Source: Anaerobutyricum stercoris
GTDB lineage: Bacteria; Bacillota; Clostridia; Lachnospirales; Lachnospiraceae
Direction: 5' to 3'
DNA: 17,631 bases
NCBI GenBank assembly: GCA_019116455.1
Contig: DXBR01000057.1
Span: 1-17,631, forward strand
The stretch's first letter is position 1. Each line of letters starts with the position of its first letter. Positions 1 to 6,763 of the stretch are shown here, piece after piece. The notes below the pieces were generated by a model, which had not been told where the DNA came from, made no database searches, and worked only from the letters and a program-made list of their open reading frames with translations. The position numbers and the translations under genes were made by a program.

Positions 1-126
1 CCCTCAAGATGAGATCTCCTAGCAGAAATGTGAGAGACCCCTTAGAGACGATGAGGTAGATAGGGCAGGGGTGGAAGTGCAGCGATGCATGGAGCTGACT
101 GCTACTAATCGGTCGAAAGCTTGACC
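1..126 (+). rRNA. 23S ribosomal RNA, 3' end (partial)
   Basis: The sequence reads as the last domain of bacterial 23S rRNA. It contains the conserved GACGATGAGGTAGATAGGGC-like helix region, then GCTGACTGCTACTAATCGGTCG, and ends near GCTTGACC. The 5' part lies outside the window. The mature 3' end is placed at about 126 by similarity to known 23S termini and could be off by a few bases. No T-tract terminator follows, and a tRNA promoter starts 16 nt later. The 76 nt before the first tRNA cannot hold a 5S gene. Confidence 0.93.
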
Positions 127-142
127 TAAAATAAAAAAACTA

Positions 143-171
143 TTGACAAAAGATAAAAAGTCTGATATAAT
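143..171 (+). promoter_or_regulatory. Sigma-A promoter for the tRNA-Trp/tRNA-Glu unit
   Basis: A perfect -35 box TTGACA (143-148) and a perfect -10 box TATAAT (166-171) are separated by 17 nt. The expected start is near 178, which gives a short leader before tRNA-Trp. The leader contains a 6-bp hairpin (TTGAAG 182-187 with CTTCAA 194-199). The tRNA genes therefore have their own promoter, although rRNA read-through is also possible. Confidence 0.88.
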
Positions 172-202
172 GTGTGCAGTTTTGAAGGTATATCTTCAAT
201 AC

Positions 203-273
203 AGGGGATTGGTCAAATGGTATGATAGGGGTCTCCAAAACCTTTGGTGGGAGTTCGATTCTCTCATCCCCTG
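203..273 (+). tRNA. tRNA-Trp (anticodon CCA)
   Basis: It folds as a full cloverleaf. The acceptor stem is 203-209 with 266-272 (7 Watson-Crick pairs), the D stem 212-215 with 223-226, and the anticodon stem 228-232 with 241-245. The 7-nt loop carries CCA at 235-237. The T stem is 249-253 with 261-265, with loop TTCGATT. The discriminator is G273. The terminal CCA is not encoded, so CCA-adding enzyme must supply it. Positions 36-38 are AAA, the MiaA recognition sequence, so A37 (238) is an expected ms2i6A site. Confidence 0.96.
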
Positions 274-302
274 TTAAACCAAATTCCTTCAACAGAATAT
301 AT

Positions 303-374
303 GGTCCATTGGTCAAGCGGTTAAGACGCCGCCCTCTCACGGCGGAAACAGGGGTTCGATTCCCCTATGGACTA
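303..374 (+). tRNA. tRNA-Glu (anticodon CTC)
   Basis: This is a full cloverleaf. The acceptor stem is 303-309 with 367-373 (one G-U pair), and the anticodon stem CCGCC 329-333 pairs with GGCGG 341-345. The loop has CTC at 336-338. The T stem 350-354 pairs with 362-366 around TTCGATT. The discriminator is A374. CCA is not encoded. It lies 29 nt after tRNA-Trp and is probably processed from the same transcript. The CTC anticodon reads GAG; most Clostridia also carry a TTC isoacceptor elsewhere. Confidence 0.95.
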
Positions 375-380
375 CTTCAA

Positions 381-420
381 TAGAGACGTTTAGAACTTGT
401 ATAAGTTTTAAACGTCTTTG
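381..420 (+). terminator. Long hairpin after the tRNA unit (likely terminator)
   Basis: The arms 384-398 and 403-417 form 15 consecutive pairs (one G-U) around a GTAT tetraloop. Wobble pairs can extend the stem to 381-420. The stem is very stable, but the T tract is short (TTT at 417-419). It is the only candidate end for the tRNA transcript. It also lies immediately upstream of the -10 element of the next gene, so it could act as an operator as well. Confidence 0.6.
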
Positions 421-429
421 TGCTATAAT
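421..429 (+). promoter_or_regulatory. Extended -10 promoter of the zinc-ribbon gene
   Basis: TGC directly followed by TATAAT (424-429) makes an extended -10 element. No good -35 box is found at 16-18 nt spacing, because that region lies within the hairpin at 381-420. The expected start near 436 leaves a leader of roughly 24 nt before the ATG at 460. Confidence 0.55.
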
Positions 430-459
430 AAACAGAAACAGAAAAATGAGGGAAGAATT

Positions 460-900
460 ATGGATTTTTTTGAACAATTAAAGAAAAATGTAGTCCAGGC
501 GGGGCAGACAGTGGCAGACAAAGCAAAGAAAACGACGGATATTCTGAAATTGAAAGAACAGATTCGACAGGACAAAAGAGAAATCCGGGATATCACTTAC
601 AGGATTGGAAAGACATATATCAAACTTCATCAAAATGACTATGAAGAAGAATATGAAAAATATTTTCAGTCATTAAAAACAGTAAAAGAAGCTTTGGCCG
701 AAAAAGAGAAGGATCTGCAGAAAATGTATGACAAAGTTCGCTGCACAGAATGTGGTGCGGAAATGTCTTCATCGGATGATTACTGTCCGAAATGTGGTAC
801 AGCCGCTGCATTTGATGCGGAGTTAAAAGAAGAAAAAATAATCGATTTCAAGGATGATGACGACCATTTTGGCGATAGCGATATTGCCCGGGAAGAGTAA
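460..900 (+). CDS. Coiled-coil protein with C-terminal zinc ribbon, function unknown
   Basis: The protein has 146 residues. ATG at 460 is chosen because GAGGGAAG (448-455) sits just upstream; an in-frame TTG at 420-ish lies inside the promoter and is unlikely. Residues 1-92 are highly charged and predicted alpha-helical, consistent with a coiled coil. A single zinc ribbon follows with four cysteines (C95, C98, C109, C112; CxxC-x10-CxxC). The tail (about 120-146) is very acidic. There is no signal peptide or membrane segment, so it is probably cytoplasmic. Similar small zinc-ribbon proteins are common in Lachnospiraceae, but I know of no assigned role. It is probably monocistronic, with its own promoter and a candidate terminator at 918-1014. 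Confidence 0.85.
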   Translation: MDFFEQLKKNVVQAGQTVADKAKKTTDILKLKEQIRQDKREIRDITYRIGKTYIKLHQNDYEEEYEKYFQSLKTVKEALAEKEKDLQKMYDKVRCTECGAEMSSSDDYCPKCGTAAAFDAELKEEKIIDFKDDDDHFGDSDIAREE

Positions 901-917
901 TGGTCGTTGCCCTGATG

Positions 918-1019
918 AAGCTGTTGCAAAAAACGTATGCTGCATTGATATTCTGTATATTTTGCCACGAATATATGATACCTGTGCGGACAGAACGTTT
1001 TGCAGCAGCTTTTTCTTTT
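918..1019 (+). ncRNA. Structured element: long-range stem with T tract (terminator or attenuator)
   Basis: The arm AAGCTGTTGC (918-927) pairs with GCAGCAGCTT (1002-1011), 10 bp with one G-U. The pairing continues with AAA 928-930 to TTT 999-1001, a 2-nt bulge, then ACGT 933-936 with ACGT 995-998, for 17 pairs in all. Inside, CTGCA 940-944 can pair with TGCGG 985-989, and ATATTC 948-953 with GAATAT 969-974. The outer stem runs straight into TTTTTCTTTT (1010-1019). This is probably the terminator of the zinc-ribbon gene, or an attenuator in a dinB leader. The type is uncertain, and I do not recognise a known RNA family. Confidence 0.45.
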
Positions 1020-1062
1020 GCACGAATAGTATTTTGAGGAAACGGAGAGCAGAAGGGGTAAA

Positions 1063-2448
1063 ATGGAACGTTTGATATACCATGTGGACGTCAACAGCGC
1101 TTATCTGAGTTGGGAAGCTACAGAACAGTTAAAAAACGGAGCCGCGATTGATATCAGAGATATTCCTGCCATCATCGGCGGCGATACGGCAAGGCGAAAA
1201 GGTGTCGTGCTGGCAAAGTCCATTCCGGCGAAAGCCTATGGAATCCGGACCGGTGAGCCGGTGACTGACGCTCTGAAAAAATGTCCGGAATTGAAAAGTT
1301 TTTCGCCTGATTTCAAACTATATAAAAAATATTCCAGAGCATTTATAGAAATCTTAAAAAAATATGCGCCCGTAGTGGAGCAGGTATCTATCGATGAGGC
1401 GTATCTGGACATGAGCGGGCTTCATTATTTCTATAAAAATGTGACGGAAGCTGCCGAGCTGATACAAAAAGAAATCCGGGAGACATTGAAATTTACCGTC
1501 AATATTGGCATTTCTAACTGTAAAGTGCTGGCGAAAATGGCGTCTGATTTTGAAAAACCCGATAAAATACATACACTTTTTCCATCAGAGATCGCAGATA
1601 AAATGTGGCCCTTGCCAGTAAGAGAATTATTCTTTACCGGGGCGGCGGCAGCAGCCAGATTAAACAGCCTGGGTATCCGGACCATCGGCGATCTGGCAAA
1701 CAGCGATCCGACCTTCATTAAATCTCATCTGAAAAGCCACGGCGAGGTGTTATGGCGGTATGCCAATGGCATCGATGATTCGCCGGTCAAAGAGGAACGG
1801 GACCAGGCCAAGGGATACGGTAATTCCACTACCCTCAGCAAAGATGTGACCGAGTACGAGGAAGCGGCAAAGATACTGCTGCAGCTCAGCGAGACTGTGG
1901 CAAGGCGGCTGCGTATCGATAAGATATACGCTCAGACCATTGACGTGGAGATTAAGGACTATCAGTTCCGAAAGCGTTCGCACCAGAAAGTGCTTGATTA
2001 TTCCACCAACACAACAGATGACCTCTACCGTATAAGCTGCCAGCTTTTTAAAGAACTGTGGGACGGCACGCCGATCCGGCTTCTCGGCGTCCGATGCACT
2101 AAACTTACCGAAGAAAAAATAGAACCCAAAAAGCCCGAAGAAAAGGAACCGATTCCGTTCCTGTATGAAAATGAAAAGTCCGGCCAGATAACCATGGACT
2201 TCTGGATGCAGGAAATGCAGCCGCAGCAGAACGAAACAGACAACACTAAAAAGTCAGAGAACACAGCAAAACGCAAACATGCGGGAGAAACCAATGAAAT
2301 GAAAAAACAGGCGACAGAGGAAAATGCAAGAAAACACCACCGAAAAATGGAGCAGCTGGATGCCGCTATGGACAAAATCCGCAGCAAATACGGAGAAAAA
2401 TCCATAGGCCGGGCCGGCCTCCTCTTCCGCGACGACAACGAACAATAA
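1063..2448 (+). CDS. dinB: Y-family DNA polymerase (Pol IV/DinB type)
   Basis: This 461-residue translesion polymerase has the catalytic acidic residues D9 (HVDVNSAY) and D111-E112 (SIDEAYLD). Y14 lies at the usual steric-gate position. The palm/fingers region is followed by helix-hairpin-helix sequence (LGIRTIGDLA, about 205-215) and the little-finger domain (about 245-350). QITMDFW near residue 373 resembles a beta-clamp binding peptide. The last 75 residues form a Lys/Glu-rich linker ending in a short conserved-looking block (LDAAMDKIRSKYGEKSI), which makes the protein longer than E. coli Pol IV (about 350). AGAAGGGG at 1051-1058 supports the ATG. I saw no LexA-type box upstream, so SOS control is not shown. 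It stands alone between a candidate terminator and the miaB promoter. Confidence 0.93.
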   Translation: MERLIYHVDVNSAYLSWEATEQLKNGAAIDIRDIPAIIGGDTARRKGVVLAKSIPAKAYGIRTGEPVTDALKKCPELKSFSPDFKLYKKYSRAFIEILKKYAPVVEQVSIDEAYLDMSGLHYFYKNVTEAAELIQKEIRETLKFTVNIGISNCKVLAKMASDFEKPDKIHTLFPSEIADKMWPLPVRELFFTGAAAAARLNSLGIRTIGDLANSDPTFIKSHLKSHGEVLWRYANGIDDSPVKEERDQAKGYGNSTTLSKDVTEYEEAAKILLQLSETVARRLRIDKIYAQTIDVEIKDYQFRKRSHQKVLDYSTNTTDDLYRISCQLFKELWDGTPIRLLGVRCTKLTEEKIEPKKPEEKEPIPFLYENEKSGQITMDFWMQEMQPQQNETDNTKKSENTAKRKHAGETNEMKKQATEENARKHHRKMEQLDAAMDKIRSKYGEKSIGRAGLLFRDDNEQ

Positions 2449-2449
2449 C

Positions 2450-2463
2450 AACGGGTGCCCGTT
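2450..2463 (+). terminator. Small hairpin after dinB (weak terminator candidate)
   Basis: AACGGG (2450-2455) pairs with CCCGTT (2458-2463), starting 2 nt after the dinB stop. The true loop must open at least one pair. TTATCCTT follows rather than a strong T run. A second weak A-T stem (2489-2494 with 2501-2506) lies just before the miaB promoter. Either could contribute to ending dinB transcription. Confidence 0.3.
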
Positions 2464-2507
2464 TATCCTTAATATACGAAGGAAAACAAAAAAGCGAAGA
2501 CTTTTTC

Positions 2508-2536
2508 TTGAAAAAAAAAGGGTGTTACACTATAAT
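2508..2536 (+). promoter_or_regulatory. Sigma-A promoter of the miaB-mutS-mutL-miaA operon
   Basis: TTGAAA (2508-2513) and TATAAT (2531-2536) are separated by 17 nt. The start would be near 2543, giving a leader of roughly 80 nt. The leader contains a small inverted repeat, ATCAGG 2589-2594 with CCTGAT 2601-2606, 7 nt upstream of the AAGGAG at 2613-2618. Confidence 0.82.
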
Positions 2537-2624
2537 TATTCTGTTTGCAAAAAAGCAGGTAACAAACTATTATATTCAGAAGAAAACCATCAGGATTTAC
2601 CCTGATTTAGTTAAGGAGTAGAAT

Positions 2625-4070
2625 ATGACTGCAAATCATAGTAACATTGATATAAATGAATCTGTTCCGGTGCAGGAACCGCAGCGTCAGCGCTGGTTTA
2701 TGGCAAAGTGCCGGGAACTGGTGAAGATGAGAGAGCAGGAACTGGGCAGGAAGCTCACCTTCCATGACCAGACCTTCGGCTGTCAGATGAACTTTAAGGA
2801 TTCAGAGAAGCTCAACGGGATTCTGGAGGAGATCGGCTATGTGCCGACGGACAGCGAGGACGCGGATTTTGTCTATTATAATACCTGTACCGTGCGGGAA
2901 AATGCCAATATCCGTGTGTACGGACGTCTGGGCACTTTGAAGACGTACAAAAAGAAGAATCCTGATATGATCATTGCCATGTGCGGCTGTATGATGCAGG
3001 AAGAAGAAGAGGTCCAGAAAGTAAAAGACGTCTATACATTTGTGGATATCGTTTTCGGCACCCACAACATTTTCAAGCTGGCGGAGCTTCTGTACGAGGC
3101 ACTGAGCAGCAAGCGGAGAGTGTTCGATGTCTGGGAAAAGACAGATATGATCATCGAAGATCTGCCGAGCGACCGGAAGTTTGATTTTAAGGCCGGCGTA
3201 AACATTATGTTCGGCTGCAATAATTTCTGCAGCTACTGTATTGTTCCGTATGTGCGGGGAAGAGAGCGGAGCCGCAGACCGGAGGACATCGTTGCCGAGG
3301 TGGAGAAGCTGGCGCAGGAAGGCGTCGTGGAGATCATGCTTCTCGGACAGAATGTCAATTCCTATGGAAAGAACCTGGATGAGCCGGTGAGCTTTGCGAA
3401 GCTTCTTCAGATGGTGGAGAAGGTGGACGGCATTGAGAGGATTCGTTTTATGACTTCCCATCCGAAGGATCTGTCTGACGAACTCATCGAAGTGATGGCG
3501 GCGTCAAAGAAGATCTGCCGGCATCTGCATTTGCCGGTACAGTCCGGCAGCAGCCGCATTTTAAATCTCATGAACCGGAAATACACGAAGGAACAGTATC
3601 TGGAGCTGGTAGGAAAGCTTCGGGCAGCCATGCCGGATCTGTCTATCACCACGGATATCATCGTGGGCTTCCCGGGAGAGACCGAAGAAGATTTTCAGGA
3701 GACGCTGGACATTGTACGCAAAGCAGAGTACGACAGTGCATTTACTTTTATCTACTCCAAACGTTCCGGCACTCCGGCGGCCAGGATGGAAGATCAGGTG
3801 CCGGAAGATGTGGTGCATGAGAGATTTGACCGCCTGCTGAAAGTAGTCAATGAGGTGGCAAGAGAGAAAAATGCAAGACTTCAGGGAAGAACGGAGCTGG
3901 TTCTGGCGGAAGCCATTGATGAGAAAGATCCGTCCATGATCACCGGACGGCTGTCCAATAATAACGTGGTACATTTCACGGCTGATCCGTCCGTCATCGG
4001 TAAGATCATGCCGGTGGTACTTGAGGAAGCGAAAGGATTCTACTATCTGGGGAGGTTGAGCAATGGCTAA
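2625..4070 (+). CDS. miaB: tRNA-2-methylthio-N6-dimethylallyladenosine synthase MiaB
   Basis: MiaB is a radical SAM methylthiotransferase that converts i6A37 to ms2i6A37 in tRNAs reading UNN codons. The 481 residues show the N-terminal MTTase domain with cluster ligands C53 (TFGCQMN), C88 (YNTCTVRE) and C122 (CGCM). The radical SAM motif C198-x3-C202-x2-C205 (FGCNNFCSYC) follows, then conserved FMTSHP and HLPVQSGS segments. The C terminus is a TRAM domain (about 415-480). A roughly 45-residue N-terminal extension before the MTTase domain is usual in clostridial MiaB. AAGGAG at 2613-2618 supports the ATG. It is the first gene of the operon, and its stop overlaps mutS by 8 nt. Confidence 0.97.
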   Translation: MTANHSNIDINESVPVQEPQRQRWFMAKCRELVKMREQELGRKLTFHDQTFGCQMNFKDSEKLNGILEEIGYVPTDSEDADFVYYNTCTVRENANIRVYGRLGTLKTYKKKNPDMIIAMCGCMMQEEEEVQKVKDVYTFVDIVFGTHNIFKLAELLYEALSSKRRVFDVWEKTDMIIEDLPSDRKFDFKAGVNIMFGCNNFCSYCIVPYVRGRERSRRPEDIVAEVEKLAQEGVVEIMLLGQNVNSYGKNLDEPVSFAKLLQMVEKVDGIERIRFMTSHPKDLSDELIEVMAASKKICRHLHLPVQSGSSRILNLMNRKYTKEQYLELVGKLRAAMPDLSITTDIIVGFPGETEEDFQETLDIVRKAEYDSAFTFIYSKRSGTPAARMEDQVPEDVVHERFDRLLKVVNEVAREKNARLQGRTELVLAEAIDEKDPSMITGRLSNNNVVHFTADPSVIGKIMPVVLEEAKGFYYLGRLSNG

Positions 4071-6693
4071 ACTTACTCCCATGATGGAACAGTATTTTGA
4101 GATAAAAAATCAATATAAGGACTGCATTTTGTTTTACCGTCTGGGGGATTTCTATGAGATGTTTTTTGACGATGCGCTCACGGCGTCAAAAGAGCTGGAG
4201 ATTACTCTGACGGGAAAGAACTGCGGTCAGGAGGAGAGGGCGCCGATGTGCGGCGTTCCTTTTCATTCCTGCGAACCTTATATCAATAAACTGGTGGAGC
4301 GGGGATACCGCGTCGCCATCTGCGAGCAGGTGGAGGACCCGAAGGCGGCAAAAGGAATCGTAAAAAGAGATGTCATCCGGGTAGTGACGCCGGGTACCAA
4401 TACGCTGACCCAGAGTCTGGACGAGAGCAGAAACAACTATATTATGAGCGTTTTCTGCGAGGACGACAAATTCGGTATCGCCGTCTGTGACCTGTCCACG
4501 GGAGAGTTCCGGACGACTCAGATTGAACATCAGGATGCTCTCTTGGATGAGATTAACAAATTTCAGCCGTCAGAGATTATCTGTAATGATGGATTTTGTA
4601 TCTGCGGCGTGGATTTCGAATATATAAAAGAAAAACTTGGAACGGTGATTACGCCGGTAGCCAGCTATTATTATGAGACAGAGCACTGTGAGAAGATGAT
4701 CAAGGAGCAGTATCATTTGATCAATCTGGAGGGAATCGGCCTTGCCGATTACCCGTTCGGCATCGTGGCAAGCGGCGGCCTGCTACAATATCTTCATGAG
4801 ACCCAAAAGACTTCTCTGCCCCATCTCATGGAGCTGACGCCTTATTCCACTCAGAATTATATGGTGCTGGACAGCGCCACCCGGCGGAATCTGGAATTGT
4901 GCGAGACTCTGCGGGAGAAAACCAAGAAGGGAAGTCTGCTCTGGGTACTTGACAAAACAAAGACTGCCATGGGCGCCCGGATGCTCCGTAATATGGTAGA
5001 GCAGCCGCTCATCCACAAGCAGGCCATCCAGGAGAGGCTGGACGCCGTGGAGATGCTCAAAGAAAATGTAATGGCCAGAGAAGAGCTGCGGGAGTACATG
5101 AACTCCATCTACGACCTGGAGAGACTGACCATGAAGGTCAGCTACCGTTCCGCCAATCCGAGGGATCTCATTTCCTTTAAGACTTCCATTCAGTATCTGC
5201 CATACATTAAAGATATTCTGGGGCAGTTCAGCAAGGGTGTGCTGGCGAAGATGGGAGAAGACCTGGATACCCTGGAAGACCTGTACACTCTGCTGGAGGA
5301 ATCTATCGAGGAAGACCCGCCGATCCCAATCAAGGAAGGCGGTATTCTGAAAGAGGGCTACCATGAGGAGGTCGACCATCTCAAGAAAGCCAAGACCGAG
5401 GGAAAGACCTGGCTGGCAGAGCTTGAGGAACGGGAGAGGGAGAAGACCGGCATTAAAAATCTCCGGGTGCGATACAATAAAGTGTTCGGTTATTACATAG
5501 AAGTGACCAATTCTTATAAAGACCTGGTGCCGGATTATTACATCCGCCGCCAGACCCTCGCCAACGCGGAGAGATATACGACGGAAGAGCTTTTGGAGCT
5601 GGCCCGGACCATTCTCGGCGCGGAGGAGAAACTCTGCGCGTTGGAATACGAACTTTACGTGGAGATCCGGGAGCAGCTGGCGTCTCAGATGGAGAGAATC
5701 CAGAAGACCGCCCACATCATCGCGTGGCTGGATGCTTTTGCTTCCCTGGCGGTGGTGGCGGAACAGAACGGTTACGTGCGTCCTTCTATCAATCAGAGAG
5801 GCGTCATCGACATTAAGGACGGAAGACATCCGGTGGTGGAGAAAATGATGCGGGGCGATCTGTTTGTGGCGAATGATACGCTTCTTGACCATAAGAAAAA
5901 CCGGGTAAATGTGATCACCGGACCGAATATGGCAGGAAAGTCCACCTACATGCGTCAGACGGCGCTCATCGTACTGATGGCGCAGATCGGCTCTTTTGTG
6001 CCGGCCAAGTCCGCGAGCATCGGTCTGGTGGACCGGATATTTACCAGAGTAGGAGCCTCTGACGACCTGGCTTCCGGGCAGAGTACATTTATGGTGGAAA
6101 TGAGCGAAGTGGCCAATATTCTTCGACATGCCACTAAAGACAGCTTGCTGATCCTCGACGAGATCGGCCGGGGAACCAGCACCTATGACGGACTGTCCAT
6201 CGCCTGGGCTGTGGTGGAATACATTGCGGGCTCCAGTCTTGCCGGCGCCAAGACATTGTTTGCCACTCACTACCATGAGCTGACCGAGCTGGAAGGCAAG
6301 CTTTCCGGCGTCAACAATTACTGTATTGCCGTGCAGGAAAAGGGCGACAATATCATTTTCCTGCGGAAAATCATCAAGGGCAGCGCCGATAAGAGCTACG
6401 GAATTCAAGTGGCGAAGCTGGCCGGCGTGCCGGAGGCAGTCATCGAACGTGCGAAGGAGATCGCCGAGGAACTGGAACGCTCCGACATCGCTGCCAACAC
6501 CGGAAACATCATCGGCAAAACAGAAACTGGCGAAGAACCGGTGCAGCTTTCTTTATTCGATACCATGGGAATCATGCCGGTGGAAGTGAAAGAAAGCCCT
6601 GTTGAAAAAGAATTAAAAGAGATGGATCTGGGAAATATGACGCCGATCCAGGCGCTCAATGCGCTGTATGAGCTGCAGCAGAAATGCAGGTAG
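4063..6693 (+). CDS. mutS: DNA mismatch repair protein MutS
   Basis: MutS recognises mismatches and small loops and starts methyl-independent repair with MutL. The 876 residues have the mismatch-contacting F30-Y31-E32 (GDFYEMF) and the connector, lever and clamp domains. The ABC-type ATPase has Walker A G620-T628 (GPNMAGKST), Walker B ending D699-E700 (LLILDEIGRG) and the ATHYHEL segment. QLSLF (828-832) in the C-terminal tail fits a beta-clamp binding motif. The start at 4063 is preceded by GGAGG (4051-4055) and lies inside the end of miaB, so translation is probably coupled. The length is normal for Firmicutes MutS1, and nothing looks broken. Confidence 0.98.
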   Translation: MAKLTPMMEQYFEIKNQYKDCILFYRLGDFYEMFFDDALTASKELEITLTGKNCGQEERAPMCGVPFHSCEPYINKLVERGYRVAICEQVEDPKAAKGIVKRDVIRVVTPGTNTLTQSLDESRNNYIMSVFCEDDKFGIAVCDLSTGEFRTTQIEHQDALLDEINKFQPSEIICNDGFCICGVDFEYIKEKLGTVITPVASYYYETEHCEKMIKEQYHLINLEGIGLADYPFGIVASGGLLQYLHETQKTSLPHLMELTPYSTQNYMVLDSATRRNLELCETLREKTKKGSLLWVLDKTKTAMGARMLRNMVEQPLIHKQAIQERLDAVEMLKENVMAREELREYMNSIYDLERLTMKVSYRSANPRDLISFKTSIQYLPYIKDILGQFSKGVLAKMGEDLDTLEDLYTLLEESIEEDPPIPIKEGGILKEGYHEEVDHLKKAKTEGKTWLAELEEREREKTGIKNLRVRYNKVFGYYIEVTNSYKDLVPDYYIRRQTLANAERYTTEELLELARTILGAEEKLCALEYELYVEIREQLASQMERIQKTAHIIAWLDAFASLAVVAEQNGYVRPSINQRGVIDIKDGRHPVVEKMMRGDLFVANDTLLDHKKNRVNVITGPNMAGKSTYMRQTALIVLMAQIGSFVPAKSASIGLVDRIFTRVGASDDLASGQSTFMVEMSEVANILRHATKDSLLILDEIGRGTSTYDGLSIAWAVVEYIAGSSLAGAKTLFATHYHELTELEGKLSGVNNYCIAVQEKGDNIIFLRKIIKGSADKSYGIQVAKLAGVPEAVIERAKEIAEELERSDIAANTGNIIGKTETGEEPVQLSLFDTMGIMPVEVKESPVEKELKEMDLGNMTPIQALNALYELQQKCR

Positions 6694-6750
6694 CTGCGCA
6701 GACGACAGAAGAGGAATATAGGAAATGTACGGGCGGGGAATCGCCGGCAG

Positions 6751-6758
6751 AAAGGAGG
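6751..6758 (+). promoter_or_regulatory. Ribosome binding site fixing the mutL start
   Basis: AAAGGAGG lies 5 nt before ATG 6764. An in-frame upstream ATG at 6725 has no comparable site and would add 13 non-conserved residues, so 6764 is preferred. Confidence 0.85.
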
Positions 6759-6763
6759 AATCC

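Noticed and set aside
127..202. A possible 5S rRNA gene after 23S
   Set aside because: The gap is 76 nt, too short for 5S, and is explained by a promoter and tRNA leader.
140..340. A 66-codon minus-strand frame over the tRNA genes
   Set aside because: It is covered by two well-folded tRNA genes and their promoter.
838..870. DFKDDDDH in the zinc-ribbon protein resembles a FLAG epitope
   Set aside because: It differs from the tag at two positions and lies in a naturally acidic tail. Nothing else suggests engineered DNA.
901..1062. SOS (LexA) box or sigma-A promoter for dinB
   Set aside because: GAAC-N4-GTTC type sites are absent. The best -35/-10 pair (TTGATA 945, TATGAT 974) has a 23-nt spacer, which is too long.
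854..1094. Small open frames on both strands between the zinc-ribbon gene and dinB
   Set aside because: They overlap the flanking genes, lack ribosome binding sites and show no recognisable features. The base pairing of the region explains it better.
2802..3461. A 219-codon minus-strand frame
   Set aside because: It is antisense to miaB, which has all its cysteine motifs on the plus strand.
4783..6408. A 541-codon open frame on the minus strand
   Set aside because: It is wholly antisense to mutS, whose motifs are intact on the plus strand. The frame is open because of codon bias and shows no family features or ribosome binding site.
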